Below, one piece after another: positions 23,785 through 33,337 of a stretch of 64,000 nucleotides of DNA; position 1 is the first letter of the stretch; the number at the start of each line of letters is the position of its first letter. A program made the translations under genes and the position numbers. This DNA comes from Saprospiraceae bacterium (GTDB taxonomy: Bacteria > Bacteroidota > Bacteroidia > Chitinophagales > Saprospiraceae), in assembly GCA_020846655.1 (NCBI GenBank), contig JADLDL010000090.1, positions 1-64,000 on the forward strand. The letters run 5' to 3'. Below the pieces are notes generated by a model. That model saw nothing but the letters and a program-made list of their open reading frames with translations. It ran no database searches and had not been told where the DNA came from.

Positions 23785-26406
23785 ATGCCTACCATGAATT
23801 TCGACTCGCCTATTGCCTTGCCCTATCACACCTTCAACAGCCTGTTTCTGAGCCTTCCGTTCCGGGGCATCGAAGAAACGGGCACCCACCTGGCCTTGTT
23901 TGGACAGGCATGCAAAGAAGGTTTTGCCGAAGGCAAATCACCCGAACAGATCGTGGAACAATACTGGGCGGAGTATTTTGAAAAACTGCCGGCCACCGAA
24001 CGGATCAGCCTGCTTTTTTATTTTATTCAATACGTGGAGCGACAGGTCGTGCTCTTCGACTCCGTGGAGGATGCGTTGTTTGAAAGCACGCATGACCTCA
24101 ACGGCGTAGGCTCCGTCAACCACCTCTTGTTGCGCTTGCGCACGGATGCCGAACGAAAAAAATTGCTGCAAAAACTCGGCGCGTTTCAGGTCCGGCTCGT
24201 GCTGACGGCCCACCCGACGCAGTTTTATCCGGGCAAGGTGCTGGGCATCATCAACGACCTCGGCCTGGAAATCCGCAGCAGCAACCTGGCACAGATCCGC
24301 CTCCTGCTCATGCAATTGGGCAAAACCACCTTTATCAATCGCCAGAAACCCACCCCGCTCGATGAGGCCATCAGCCTGGGTTGGTACCTGGAAAACGTAT
24401 TTTACAACACCCTGCCGGAAACGCTGTTTCGCCTGCTCCAAGCCCTCGGGCAGGATGCCACCACCTTCGAGAACCCACACCTGCTGGCGCTTGGTTTTTG
24501 GCCCGGTGGCGACCGCGACGGAAACCCCAACGTCACCGCTGAAATTACGCTCTCGGTAGCGGCGCGCATGCGCGAAGGCATTCTGCGGCGCTATTACCAC
24601 GACATCCGCCAACTCAAACGCCGCCTGACCTTTAGCGGTACGGAAGACTGGATGGCCGCCGCCGAACGCAAAGTGCACAACACCCTCTACTACCCCGAAC
24701 AGGAAACCTATGCCTCCTGCCAGGAACTGATCTCCGACCTGCTGGAAGCCCGCCACATCCTGATCCGCGACCATCAGGCCCTCTTTTTGGATGAACTGGA
24801 CCGGGTGATTTTGAAAGTCCGGATCTTCGGTTTCTATTTTTCCAGCATCGATATCCGGCAAGACAGCCGCAAGCACGACGAGGTCTGGCAGGCGATCCTT
24901 CAAAATTGGAGTGAAAAGTTCCCCTGGTTTGACATCCGCGAGTTTCAGCAAGCCGACGAACACACCAAAATCAACCGCCTGCTGACCACCAAATTCCTGC
25001 TCGACGAAAACGACTACACCGATGCCTTCGTCAAAGAAACCATCCGGAGTTTCCGGGCGATTTACACCATTCAGAAAAACAACGGCGAACTGGGCTGCCA
25101 CCGCTATGTGATCAGCAATTGCAAAAGCGCCCTGCACGTCGCCGAAGTGCTGGCGCTCGCCCGCCTGACTTCTGAAGGCCGTCCGGCCAAAAGCGAGGAA
25201 AATGACCCGGCTGGGGCCGATCGCTTGCCGAACACGATCGACCTGGACATCGTACCCTTGTTTGAAACCATAGAAGACCTGGCCGATGCCGGGCGGGTGA
25301 TGACCACCTTGTACACCAACGAGCACTATGCCCGCCACCTGGCCGGCCGGTCCAAACGGCAGACCATCATGCTGGGCTTTTCCGACGGCACCAAAGACGG
25401 CGGCTACCTGCGCGCCAACTGGAGTATTTACCGGGCCAAAGAAGAGTTGACCCGCGTGAGCCGCGAACACGGTATTTCAGTGGTGTTTTTCGACGGGCGC
25501 GGCGGTCCTCCCGGCCGGGGCGGCGGCAACAACGCCAACTATTACGCCGCGCACGGCGCCGATATTGAAAACCGCGAAATCCACGTCACTATTCAGGGCC
25601 AAACGGTGAGCAGCACCTACGGGACGCCGGCCTCTGCCCGTTTCAACATCGAACGCCTGCTGACAGCCGGCTTGGAAAATCACTTGTTTGAATCGCATGC
25701 CCGCGAACTGACCGAAGCCGACCGGGGCTTGATGGATGAACTGGCGGATGCAGCCTTCCGGGCCTACCTCGAACTGAAAAACCACCCCGAATTTGTGCCT
25801 TACCTGGAGAAAATTACGCCCCTGAACTGGTACGGCGATTCCAATATCGCCAGCCGGCCCACCAAACGCGGCACTGCGGCCGGCTTGAAATTTGAAGACC
25901 TGCGGGCCATTCCGTTTGTGGGCGCTTGGGCGCAAATGAAGCAAAATATACCGGGGTACTATGGTTTTGGCGCGGCCTTGGAGGCATTGGAAGGCGCTGG
26001 CAAACAGGCGGCTTTGCAGGAATTGTATGGCCGGTCCTTGTTTTTGCGCACGCTGGTAGAAAATTCGATGCAATCGCTGAGCAAGTCCAATTTTGAAGTG
26101 ACCCGCTACCTGACGAAGCATCCCCGCTTTCAGGCGTTCTGGCAACTGTTGCTCGCCGAATACGAGCGCTCCGGGGAAAAACTGCTGGAGCTGGCAGGCC
26201 AAAAGGCGATGCTGGCCGACAACCCCAGTTCGCGTACCAGTATTGCCTTGCGGGAGGATATTGTGTTGCCGCTGATTGCCATTCAGCAGTTTGCCCTGCA
26301 AAAGTTACAAGACGGCGCCTTGTCGCCTGATCAGGCGGAAGTGTTTCGGAAAATGGTGTTGCGCGCCATGTTTGGCATCATCAACGCAGCCCGGAATGCG
26401 GCCTAG
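23785..26406 (+). CDS. ppc: Phosphoenolpyruvate carboxylase
   Basis: Anaplerotic enzyme making oxaloacetate from PEP and bicarbonate. The 873 residues carry LTAHPTQ with the catalytic histidine, GGDRDGNPNVT, LGFSDGTKDGGYLRANWSIY, the glycine loop FDGRGGPPGRGGG and IQGQTVSSTYG. The C-terminus reads IINAARNAA where the classical enzymes end in NTG, which may alter allosteric inhibition by aspartate or malate. The ATG at 23794 is an alternative start. The stop codon overlaps that of the convergent arfB gene. Confidence 0.96.
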   Translation: MPTMNFDSPIALPYHTFNSLFLSLPFRGIEETGTHLALFGQACKEGFAEGKSPEQIVEQYWAEYFEKLPATERISLLFYFIQYVERQVVLFDSVEDALFESTHDLNGVGSVNHLLLRLRTDAERKKLLQKLGAFQVRLVLTAHPTQFYPGKVLGIINDLGLEIRSSNLAQIRLLLMQLGKTTFINRQKPTPLDEAISLGWYLENVFYNTLPETLFRLLQALGQDATTFENPHLLALGFWPGGDRDGNPNVTAEITLSVAARMREGILRRYYHDIRQLKRRLTFSGTEDWMAAAERKVHNTLYYPEQETYASCQELISDLLEARHILIRDHQALFLDELDRVILKVRIFGFYFSSIDIRQDSRKHDEVWQAILQNWSEKFPWFDIREFQQADEHTKINRLLTTKFLLDENDYTDAFVKETIRSFRAIYTIQKNNGELGCHRYVISNCKSALHVAEVLALARLTSEGRPAKSEENDPAGADRLPNTIDLDIVPLFETIEDLADAGRVMTTLYTNEHYARHLAGRSKRQTIMLGFSDGTKDGGYLRANWSIYRAKEELTRVSREHGISVVFFDGRGGPPGRGGGNNANYYAAHGADIENREIHVTIQGQTVSSTYGTPASARFNIERLLTAGLENHLFESHARELTEADRGLMDELADAAFRAYLELKNHPEFVPYLEKITPLNWYGDSNIASRPTKRGTAAGLKFEDLRAIPFVGAWAQMKQNIPGYYGFGAALEALEGAGKQAALQELYGRSLFLRTLVENSMQSLSKSNFEVTRYLTKHPRFQAFWQLLLAEYERSGEKLLELAGQKAMLADNPSSRTSIALREDIVLPLIAIQQFALQKLQDGALSPDQAEVFRKMVLRAMFGIINAARNAA

Positions 26407-26804
26407 AGCGTGGGTTTTTGGCGGGTTGATTTGACTTCCGAGCGGCGCTTTTTGGATTCCAGGCGGGCGGCTTTTACGCCCGGGGGTACCGGCACCCGCT
26501 TGCGCTTCTTGGGCTGGATCAGTGCTTTTTGTACCAGTTGAAGGAGTTTTTGCTCTGCTTTTTGTTTGTTGGCCAGTTGGGAGCGGTCGGTTTGATTTGT
26601 CACGGCCAGAAATCCATCGGCGGCGATTTTGCCGGCCAGTTTTTCCAGGAGCAATTCTTTTTCCGCCTCGCTGAGAGCCGCCGAGGCGGCGACCTCAAAA
26701 CGGGCTTCCACCTTGGTTTCTACTTTGTTCACGTTTTGGCCGCCCTTGCCGCCGGAGCGGGCGGTTCGGTAGCTGAGTTCCTGTAAAAAAAGTTCGGTAT
26801 TCAT
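26403..26804 (-). CDS. arfB: Alternative ribosome-rescue factor ArfB
   Basis: Peptidyl-tRNA hydrolase of the YaeJ/ICT1 type that rescues ribosomes stalled on non-stop mRNA. The 133-residue product has the release-factor motif GGQ at residues 21-23 in SGGKGGQNVNKVETKVE and a basic C-terminal tail (KKRKRVPVPPGVKAARLESK) that enters the mRNA channel. The start at 26804 gives the family-typical N-terminus; a 43-codon upstream extension is rejected. Its stop codon shares the CTAG at 26403-26406 with the ppc stop. Confidence 0.93.
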   Translation of the reverse strand: MNTELFLQELSYRTARSGGKGGQNVNKVETKVEARFEVAASAALSEAEKELLLEKLAGKIAADGFLAVTNQTDRSQLANKQKAEQKLLQLVQKALIQPKKRKRVPVPPGVKAARLESKKRRSEVKSTRQKPTL

Positions 26805-26887
26805 ATGTTTCCGGATAATGGTAGGGGCAAAACCCTTTTTCAGGGGCAAGAGTTTCAAGGGACAAGGTTTGTTTGCCTTAAAAAATA

Positions 26888-26919
26888 AACCCCCCCGCCG
26901 GCGTTCCGGCGGGGGGGTT
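26888..26919 (-). terminator. Intrinsic terminator of the cold-shock gene
   Basis: A perfect 14-bp GC-rich stem (26888-26901 with 26906-26919) with a CGTT loop is followed on the minus strand by TTTATTTTTT. It lies 30 bases downstream of the csp stop. Confidence 0.88.
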
Positions 26920-26949
26920 AAACATGTTATCACTTCAAATGGAATTGTC

Positions 26950-27141
26950 TTAGGACAATTTCACATTTACTGCGTTCATGCCTTTTTTGCCACGCGTGGT
27001 TTCAAACGTGACGGTGTCACCTTCGCGGATATTGTCGACAAGACCGCTGATGTGAACGAAGATTTCCTCCTTGGTTGAGGAGTCAACAATAAAACCAAAA
27101 CCTTTGGTTTCATTAAAGAACTTTACGGTTCCACTGTGCAT
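26950..27141 (-). CDS. Cold-shock-domain protein
   Basis: A 63-residue single-domain RNA/DNA-binding protein of the CspA family, used as an RNA chaperone. RNP1 is KGFGFI (residues 13-18) and RNP2 is IFVHIS, with the typical opening SGTVKFFNETKGFG. Length is normal. It has its own strong terminator, so it is a monocistronic unit. The 310-base gap upstream is shared with divergent valS. Confidence 0.94.
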   Translation of the reverse strand: MHSGTVKFFNETKGFGFIVDSSTKEEIFVHISGLVDNIREGDTVTFETTRGKKGMNAVNVKLS

Positions 27142-27451
27142 TGAAAAAAACTTTAATTAATGATACTGGCAAAATGCCGGGGCAAAGATGTGGAAAAATT
27201 TTCTCGATTGCCACTTTTTTTTCGTAACTTATCGCAAATCCTTTTTGACTCGCTTTTTGGGCCTCAAAAATTCTGCAAAACACCGTTTTCCTGTCTTGCC
27301 GGAGAAGTAAATTTTGTGTGTCGCGCCGTACCTTTGCGCCGCCTATTGAACCAGGCCTCACCCGTTGCGGTCTTCCTGGGAACTTCCCCGGGCACTGTGC
27401 CGGTTCTGCCTCAATCTGCTCCGCTTCTTTACAGCCAACTAACTGCTGCAC
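27142..27451. promoter_or_regulatory. Divergent csp/valS intergenic region
   Basis: A 310-base gene-free stretch. On the plus strand TACCTTTG at 27329-27336 fits the -7 consensus and would give valS a leader of about 110 bases. On the minus strand CATCTTTG, ending near 27184, is a one-mismatch box for the cold-shock gene. No tRNA-like or T-box-like structure was recognised. Confidence 0.35.
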
Positions 27452-30136
27452 ATGGAATTGTCTTCCCGCTACAACCCCGCCGAAACCGAAACCCGCTGGT
27501 ACGAACATTGGAATGCCTCCGGCTATTTCCGCTCCACGCCCGACGAGCGTGAGCCCTTCACCGTCGTTATCCCCCCGCCCAACGTAACCGGCATCTTGCA
27601 CATGGGTCATATGCTGAACAATACCATTCAGGATATTTTGATTCGCAAGGCCCGCCTCGATGGTAAAAACGCCTGTTGGGTACCCGGTACCGACCACGCG
27701 TCTATCGCCACCGAAGCCAAAGTGGTGCGCTGGCTGCGCGAAGAAAAAAAACTGCGCAAAGCCGACCTCACCCGCGACGAATTCATGGCCTACGCCTACC
27801 AGTGGAAAGACAAATACGGCGGCATTATTCTCCAGCAACTGCGCCGCCTGGGCGCATCCTGCGATTGGGAACGCACCGCCTTTACCATGGACAAAGGCTA
27901 TGTGGAAGACTGCATTCGTATGTTTGCCGACCTCTACAGCAAAGGCAAACTCTACCGCGGCCAACGCATGGTCAACTGGGACCCGGAAGCCAAAACCGTA
28001 CTCTCGAACGAAGAAGTGCTCTACAACGAAGAGCAATCCGAACTTTTTTATATCCAATACCTGCTGGAAGGCTCCGATTCGGAAGGCATTGTAATTGCTA
28101 CGCAACGGCCGGAAACCATCTTTGCCGACGTGGCCATCGCCGTCAATCCCAAAGACGAGCGCTACAAACACCTGGTGGGCAAGAACGTCCGCATCCCGCT
28201 GATCGACCGTGCCATTCCGATTATTGCCGACGACTATGTGGACGTCGAATTCGGTACCGGCGCGCTCAAAATCACGCCCGCGCACGACCCCAACGACTAC
28301 GAAATCGGGCAGCGTTTTCAGTTGCCCATCCTCGATACCATCGACGACGACGGCCGTATCAACGAGGTTTGCAGCTACGCGCCCATCGTCGGGCTCGATC
28401 GTTTTGAAGCCCGAAAAGCCATGAAACCGGCGCTGGAAGCCAGCGGCCGCCTGGTCAAAACCGAGATGTACCGCACCAACATCGGCCGCTCGGAACGCAC
28501 CAACTCGGTGGTGGAGCCCAAACTCTCGCTCCAGTGGTTTGTGCGCATGAGCGAACTGGGGGCCCCCGCGCTCAAAGCCGTGCTCGAGCGGGAGGTGCAG
28601 TTTTATCCGGATAGTTTCCAAAACCTGTACCGCAACTGGATGGAAAACCTGCGCGACTGGTGCATTTCCCGCCAATTGTGGTGGGGCCAACGCATCCCCG
28701 CCTGGTACCTAAAATCGGAAGCCCTCAACAAAGAAACCCATATTTTCGTGGCCCTCACGGCTGAAGAAGCCCTCGAGCAAGCCCGGACAGCCACGCAAAA
28801 CCCCAGCCTCAGCCTCGACGAGCTGCGGCAAGACGAAGACGTGCTGGACACCTGGGCGTCTTCCTGGCTCTGGCCGATCAGCGTGTTCGACGGCTTCCGC
28901 CAACCGGAAGGCGAGATCAACTACTACTATCCTACTTCGGTACTGGTGACCGGCTGGGACATTATTTTCTTCTGGGTCGCTCGGATGATCATGGCCGGCT
29001 ATGAATACAAAGGCGAGCGCCCGTTCCAGGCGGTGTATTTCACCGGTATGGTGCGCGACAACCAGCGCCGCAAAATGTCCAAATCGCTGGGCAACTCGCC
29101 GGATGCCCTGAAACTGATCGACGATTTTGGCGCCGATGGCGTGCGCTACGGCCTGATGTCGAGCGCTGCTGCCGGCAACGATATTTTGTTTGACGACAAA
29201 CTCTGCGAGAACGGCCGCAATTTTTGCAACAAACTCTGGAACGCCCTGCGCCTCGTGAAAGGCTGGCAAGTGACCGATCACGCTGAAAACGAAGCGGTAG
29301 TGCGCAAAAACGCACTGGCGGTGCGCTGGATGCGGGAAAAATTCAAACAAACCATCGCCGAGGTGGAGGCCCATTTCAAAATCTTCCGCCTGAGCGATGC
29401 CTTGCTGGGGCTGTACGGCTACATCTGGGATGATTTCTGCTCCTGGTACCTCGAAATGATCAAACCGGGTTTTGAAAAACCCATCGACCGCGCTACCTAC
29501 GAAGCCACGTTGGATTTGTATGGCGACCTGATGGTGGCCCTGCATCCGTTTATGCCCTTTATCACCGAGGAAATCTGGCACCAGTTGCGCGAACGCGCTG
29601 CCGGCGACGATTGCATGCGGCAGCAGTACCCCAAAACGGGCGCCGTGGATGAGGCACTCATCCGGCAAGTGGAAACAGCCAAAGACGTGATCGCCAAAGT
29701 GCGCGACCTGCGCAACCAAAACCAGATCAAGCCGCGTGAAGAACTGAAAATGGCAATCCAGCGCAGCGATTCAGCGCAGGCCTTGTTTGCCCTGGAAGGG
29801 GTGCAGGAAATGCTGGTGAAACTGGCTGTGCTGTCGGAAATCGAACTGACGGACACAGAGCCGGCCAACAGCAAATCCTTTGTTTCCGGAACGGAAAAAT
29901 ACTACGTCGAACTCAACCAGCAGATCGATGTGGCAGCCGAGTGCGCCAAAATCAAGGAAGAGTTGAACTACCAGCGCGGCTTCCTCAAATCGGTGGAAGG
30001 CAAACTCAGCAACGAACGTTTTGTGAGCGGCGCACCGGAAGAGGTGGTGAACAACGAGCGCCGGAAAATGGCCGACGCCAAGGCCCGCATCCAGATCCTC
30101 GAAGAATCGCAGGACAAACTGGGCTGTGCGAAATAG
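27452..30136 (+). CDS. valS: Valyl-tRNA synthetase
   Basis: Class Ia synthetase charging tRNA-Val. The 894 residues contain the HIGH-type motif PPPNVTGILHMGHML (about residues 42-56), an editing domain with TQRPETIFADVAIAVNP, the KMSKS motif in RRKMSKSLGNSPDALK, and a C-terminal coiled-coil arm (INQQ-type VDVAAECAKIKEELNYQ, with YVELNQQIDVAAECAK visible). Length is normal for Bacteroidota. A long inverted repeat lies immediately after the stop. Confidence 0.97.
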   Translation: MELSSRYNPAETETRWYEHWNASGYFRSTPDEREPFTVVIPPPNVTGILHMGHMLNNTIQDILIRKARLDGKNACWVPGTDHASIATEAKVVRWLREEKKLRKADLTRDEFMAYAYQWKDKYGGIILQQLRRLGASCDWERTAFTMDKGYVEDCIRMFADLYSKGKLYRGQRMVNWDPEAKTVLSNEEVLYNEEQSELFYIQYLLEGSDSEGIVIATQRPETIFADVAIAVNPKDERYKHLVGKNVRIPLIDRAIPIIADDYVDVEFGTGALKITPAHDPNDYEIGQRFQLPILDTIDDDGRINEVCSYAPIVGLDRFEARKAMKPALEASGRLVKTEMYRTNIGRSERTNSVVEPKLSLQWFVRMSELGAPALKAVLEREVQFYPDSFQNLYRNWMENLRDWCISRQLWWGQRIPAWYLKSEALNKETHIFVALTAEEALEQARTATQNPSLSLDELRQDEDVLDTWASSWLWPISVFDGFRQPEGEINYYYPTSVLVTGWDIIFFWVARMIMAGYEYKGERPFQAVYFTGMVRDNQRRKMSKSLGNSPDALKLIDDFGADGVRYGLMSSAAAGNDILFDDKLCENGRNFCNKLWNALRLVKGWQVTDHAENEAVVRKNALAVRWMREKFKQTIAEVEAHFKIFRLSDALLGLYGYIWDDFCSWYLEMIKPGFEKPIDRATYEATLDLYGDLMVALHPFMPFITEEIWHQLRERAAGDDCMRQQYPKTGAVDEALIRQVETAKDVIAKVRDLRNQNQIKPREELKMAIQRSDSAQALFALEGVQEMLVKLAVLSEIELTDTEPANSKSFVSGTEKYYVELNQQIDVAAECAKIKEELNYQRGFLKSVEGKLSNERFVSGAPEEVVNNERRKMADAKARIQILEESQDKLGCAK

Positions 30137-30148
30137 ACGAAAATTGAC

Positions 30149-30206
30149 GGATAAACAGGATTTTTACCGGACCGAAAACAGTTCAGTATGCTAATCCTGT
30201 TTATCC
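30149..30206. repeat. 14-bp perfect inverted repeat spanning a start codon
   Basis: GGATAAACAGGATT (30149-30162) is repeated in inverse as AATCCTGTTTATCC (30193-30206) with 30 bases between. The ATG of the next gene (30188) is in the loop and the right arm encodes residues 2-7 of that protein. It could terminate valS transcription or hide the downstream start codon. Confidence 0.75.
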
Positions 30207-30736
30207 TTTCCCTGCTCCTGCAGCACCCGTCCGGTAGTACCCCCGGGCCCGATGGTATTTATTGCCGTTTCAAAGACCAGCCGCTGGCGCTGGCCTACGG
30301 CATGCGGATGAGCAAAACTTCCTTCCGCCAGCGCGGCGGACTTCGGGGCCCGGCGCTCGACACCCTGAGCAACTGGTTCAGTGCTGCGCAGCAATACGTG
30401 GAAATTATTCGCCAGGACGACCCGATGAACCCCCACTTTGGCATTGCCCTGGGTTTCGAGTTTGACGAAACCAACGGCGAATACCCCTACACCCCGGCAT
30501 TTGCCAAAATTCAGGTCAAGGATTTCCGATGGGGTGGAGTGGAATTTAGCCTGAACGATACCCTCAATTACACCGGCGTATCGAACGAAGTGAGCGATGA
30601 TTTGACAATAGAAGTGGATGGTTTCCAAAACGATACGATCTTTGGCCGTTTTTACGGCCTGCTGCTTAGCGGCGCCGGCCCGATGGGCGCCGTGGACAGC
30701 GGCTACTTTAAAGCCCGGGTTTACCGGGTGCCTTAG
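30188..30736 (+). CDS. Hypothetical secreted protein
   Basis: A 182-residue protein not assigned to a family. A short hydrophobic N-terminus (MLILFILSLLLQ) looks like a signal peptide or anchor, but its codons coincide with one arm of an inverted repeat. The rest is beta-rich, with FGIALGFEFDETNGEYPYTP, WGGVEFSLNDTLNYTG and FGRFYGLLLSGAGPMG, reminiscent of a small extracytoplasmic barrel or lipocalin-like domain. The start is uncertain because of the repeat. Confidence 0.6.
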   Translation: MLILFILSLLLQHPSGSTPGPDGIYCRFKDQPLALAYGMRMSKTSFRQRGGLRGPALDTLSNWFSAAQQYVEIIRQDDPMNPHFGIALGFEFDETNGEYPYTPAFAKIQVKDFRWGGVEFSLNDTLNYTGVSNEVSDDLTIEVDGFQNDTIFGRFYGLLLSGAGPMGAVDSGYFKARVYRVP

Positions 30737-30783
30737 CCGGTGCCTTGAATTTATCTAAACGCATTACCTTTATTTTCAACCCT

Positions 30784-32073
30784 ATGTTGTTCGATATACT
30801 GATTACCATTTTGCTCGTCAGCCTCAACGGTTTTTTTGTGGCGGCCGAGTTTGCGATTGTAAAAGTGCGTTTGTCTCAAATACAAGTGCGGGCGCAAAAC
30901 AGCGCCATGGCCCGCGTGGCAGAAAGCGTAGTTGCCAACCTGGACAGTTACCTGGCGGCCACCCAATTGGGCATTACCCTGGCCAGTCTTGGTTTGGGTT
31001 GGATCGGCGAGCCGGTCGTCGGGGCTATTGTGATGAAAGTAATGGGCTGGATGGGTATGCAACCCGACCCTGAACTGGCCCACAAAATTTCACTCCCGAT
31101 TGCCTTTGCCACCATCACGGTGCTGCACATCGTGTTTGGAGAACTGGCCCCCAAATCCCTGGCCATCCGGTTCCCGACCAGCACCACCTTGTGGGTGGCC
31201 TGGCCGCTCAAGGTGTTCTATTTTGTGTTCCGGCCCTTCATCTGGCTGCTCAACGGCCTGGCCAACATACTCCTGAAAATGATCGGCATCCAGCCGGTGC
31301 CGCACGCGGAAATTCACTCGGAAGAGGAATTGAAAATGATCATCACGGAAAGCGCCGAAGGCGGCGCCATCCATGCTTCCGAGCGCGAACTGATCCAAAA
31401 TGTGTTTGATTTCGACGAGCGCCTGGTCAAGCAAATTTTTACGCCGCGCACCCAAATCGTGGGTATTGAGGCCGATACACCCCTTCAGGAGGCGGTTGAC
31501 TTTACGCTCCGCGAAGGCTATTCCCGCTACCCGGTGTACGAAGATTCGATGGACCAAATCGTCGGTTTTGTGCACGCCAAAGACCTGCTGGTGGCCGTGA
31601 TGGACAAAAGCAGCCAAAGCCTGCGCGAACTCGTGCGCCCGGTGTTGTATGTCCATTTGAATAAAAAAATAGGGCAGTTACTAAGGCAATTCCAGAAAGA
31701 ACGCCGGCAAATCGCGGTGGTGACCAACGAGTTTGGCGGCACGGTGGGCCTGGTGACGATGGAAGACATCATCGAGGAACTGGTGGGTGAAATTCAGGAC
31801 GAACACGACCACGAACAACCGGCCGTGTCCAAAACCGGCGAACGCAGTTGGCGCATCCTGGCCCAAACCAACATGGACCGCATCAACGAAGCGCTGCCCC
31901 TGCGCTTTCCGCTCGACGACGACTACGAAACCCTCGCCGGCCTGCTGCTCAAAACGGTCGACAGCATTCCGAAAGTCGGCGACCTGATCCAGGTCGGCGG
32001 CTACGAGGTGAAAATCCTGAAAATGTACAAAACCAGTCCGGAGGAAGTCGAAGCGACCTTGCTGGACGATTGA
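30784..32073 (+). CDS. CNNM/CorC-type membrane protein with CBS domains (hemolysin family)
   Basis: A 429-residue inner-membrane protein with an N-terminal CNNM/DUF21 domain of about four membrane segments (LLVSLNGFFVAAEFAIVKVR, LHIVFGELAPKS), a CBS pair (VKQIFTPRTQIVGIEADTP, GYSRYPVYEDSMDQIVGFVH), and a C-terminal CorC/HlyC domain (TNEFGGTVGLVTMEDIIEEL). Relatives act in magnesium or cobalt efflux; hemolysin is a historical label. The start at 30784 matches the family opening better than an upstream TTG. Confidence 0.92.
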   Translation: MLFDILITILLVSLNGFFVAAEFAIVKVRLSQIQVRAQNSAMARVAESVVANLDSYLAATQLGITLASLGLGWIGEPVVGAIVMKVMGWMGMQPDPELAHKISLPIAFATITVLHIVFGELAPKSLAIRFPTSTTLWVAWPLKVFYFVFRPFIWLLNGLANILLKMIGIQPVPHAEIHSEEELKMIITESAEGGAIHASERELIQNVFDFDERLVKQIFTPRTQIVGIEADTPLQEAVDFTLREGYSRYPVYEDSMDQIVGFVHAKDLLVAVMDKSSQSLRELVRPVLYVHLNKKIGQLLRQFQKERRQIAVVTNEFGGTVGLVTMEDIIEELVGEIQDEHDHEQPAVSKTGERSWRILAQTNMDRINEALPLRFPLDDDYETLAGLLLKTVDSIPKVGDLIQVGGYEVKILKMYKTSPEEVEATLLDD

Positions 32074-32098
32074 TCGCTGGCAAGGGAGAGGCGGTAGT

Positions 32099-33136
32099 TT
32101 ATTTTCGTTTGACCAGGAACAAATACACCGGCAAGTGGTCGCTGTAGCCATTCAAGAAAATATCGCCCACAAAGGTGCGCAAGGGATATCCCCGGAATGC
32201 GCCTTCTTCCTGGAACATCCAGGGTTGGCGGAACACAGCGGGTTTGAAAAATTGCCAGCCGCCGGCTTTTTTCCACACGAAGCCTTTGGATACGATCACC
32301 TGGTCGAACAGGTTCCAGGCATCGCGGTAGGCCAGGGTGCCGTCGCCGTTGAGAAACATATCGTACATGGGGTTGTACAACTCGCCGGTTTTCATCTTGT
32401 CGGCGCTGCGCACGGCCCGCATGACCTGGGCCACGCTTTTGTTGTTGGGGTCGTCGTTCAAGTCGCCCATGACCATGATTTTGGCGTTGGGGTCAGTCTG
32501 GAGCAGGCTATCAACCACCACCCGGCAGACCCGCGAGGCTTCGGCGCGGCGCCAGGCTGAAGCGCTTTCGCCGCCGGAGCGCGAAGGCCAGTGATTGACG
32601 AAAACGTGCAAGGGCTCGCCGTCAAACTGGCCGGCGACATAGAGCACGTCGCGGGTAAAATCGAAGGAACTGTCTTTTTCCGGCAAGGTTACCGGAAGGG
32701 CCCGGGCGCTGAGTACCGTGAAATATTTGGGTTGGTAGAGCAAGCCCACGTCGATGCCGCGTTCGTCGGGCGAGTCGAAATGCACGATCTGGTAGTTCCG
32801 GTCTTTGAGCGCTGGCTGTCGGACGAGGTCTTCGAGCACCACGCGGTTTTCGATCTCGGCTACGCCCAGAATGGCCACCCCGTCGGGGGTTTTGTCGGTA
32901 GCCAACTGGCTGATCACCTTGGCCATGTTGGCCTGTTTTTTCCAATATTTGTCATTGTCCCAGTGGAGGCGTCCGCCGGGCAAAAAATCAGCGTCGTTGA
33001 TGTCCGGGTTGTCGAGTGTATCAAACAGATTTTCAAGGTTATAAAACCCGATCGCCGCAATTTTATACTCATCTTTTTGCGCCAGCAGGGAAGTGGCGAA
33101 AAGCAGGGTGGCGAAGACTAAAACATGTTTTTGCAT
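32099..33136 (-). CDS. Secreted endonuclease/exonuclease/phosphatase-family protein
   Basis: A 345-residue exported hydrolase of the DNase I-like fold. A signal peptide (MQKHVLVFATLLFATSLLAQ) precedes YNLENLFDTLDNPDIND, the metal-binding AEIENR, VNHWPSRSGGE, the catalytic MGDLNDDPNN, and the final YSDHLPVYL. It is probably periplasmic or extracellular and may degrade nucleic acids or phosphoesters. It diverges from the TonB-dependent receptor gene, with a DUF5689 lipoprotein gene beyond, an arrangement that suggests nucleic-acid use. The start at 33136 is set by the signal peptide. Confidence 0.9.
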   Translation of the reverse strand: MQKHVLVFATLLFATSLLAQKDEYKIAAIGFYNLENLFDTLDNPDINDADFLPGGRLHWDNDKYWKKQANMAKVISQLATDKTPDGVAILGVAEIENRVVLEDLVRQPALKDRNYQIVHFDSPDERGIDVGLLYQPKYFTVLSARALPVTLPEKDSSFDFTRDVLYVAGQFDGEPLHVFVNHWPSRSGGESASAWRRAEASRVCRVVVDSLLQTDPNAKIMVMGDLNDDPNNKSVAQVMRAVRSADKMKTGELYNPMYDMFLNGDGTLAYRDAWNLFDQVIVSKGFVWKKAGGWQFFKPAVFRQPWMFQEEGAFRGYPLRTFVGDIFLNGYSDHLPVYLFLVKRK

Positions 33137-33242
33137 ACCTATTTTTGTTAATCGGGCAAAGGAACGGCATTTGCCCGGCATTCATTCAGGGCTTTGCAAT
33201 TAATTTACATTTGAATCTTACCCAAGGTCGGTGCGGGCTTGC

Positions 33243-33250
33243 TACCTTTG
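33243..33250 (+). promoter_or_regulatory. Candidate -7 box for the TonB-dependent receptor
   Basis: TACCTTTG fits TAnnTTTG 87 bases before the receptor ATG. A second match, TACATTTG, is at 33206-33213. No TTG at the usual spacing was seen for either. Confidence 0.35.
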
Positions 33251-33337
33251 CGCCTCTTTTCAGGCCATTTGGGCCTGTAATCTTCAGCCTTCCCCTTTGC
33301 GATACCACTCACTGCAAACCCATTTCTGTTTTTCTGG

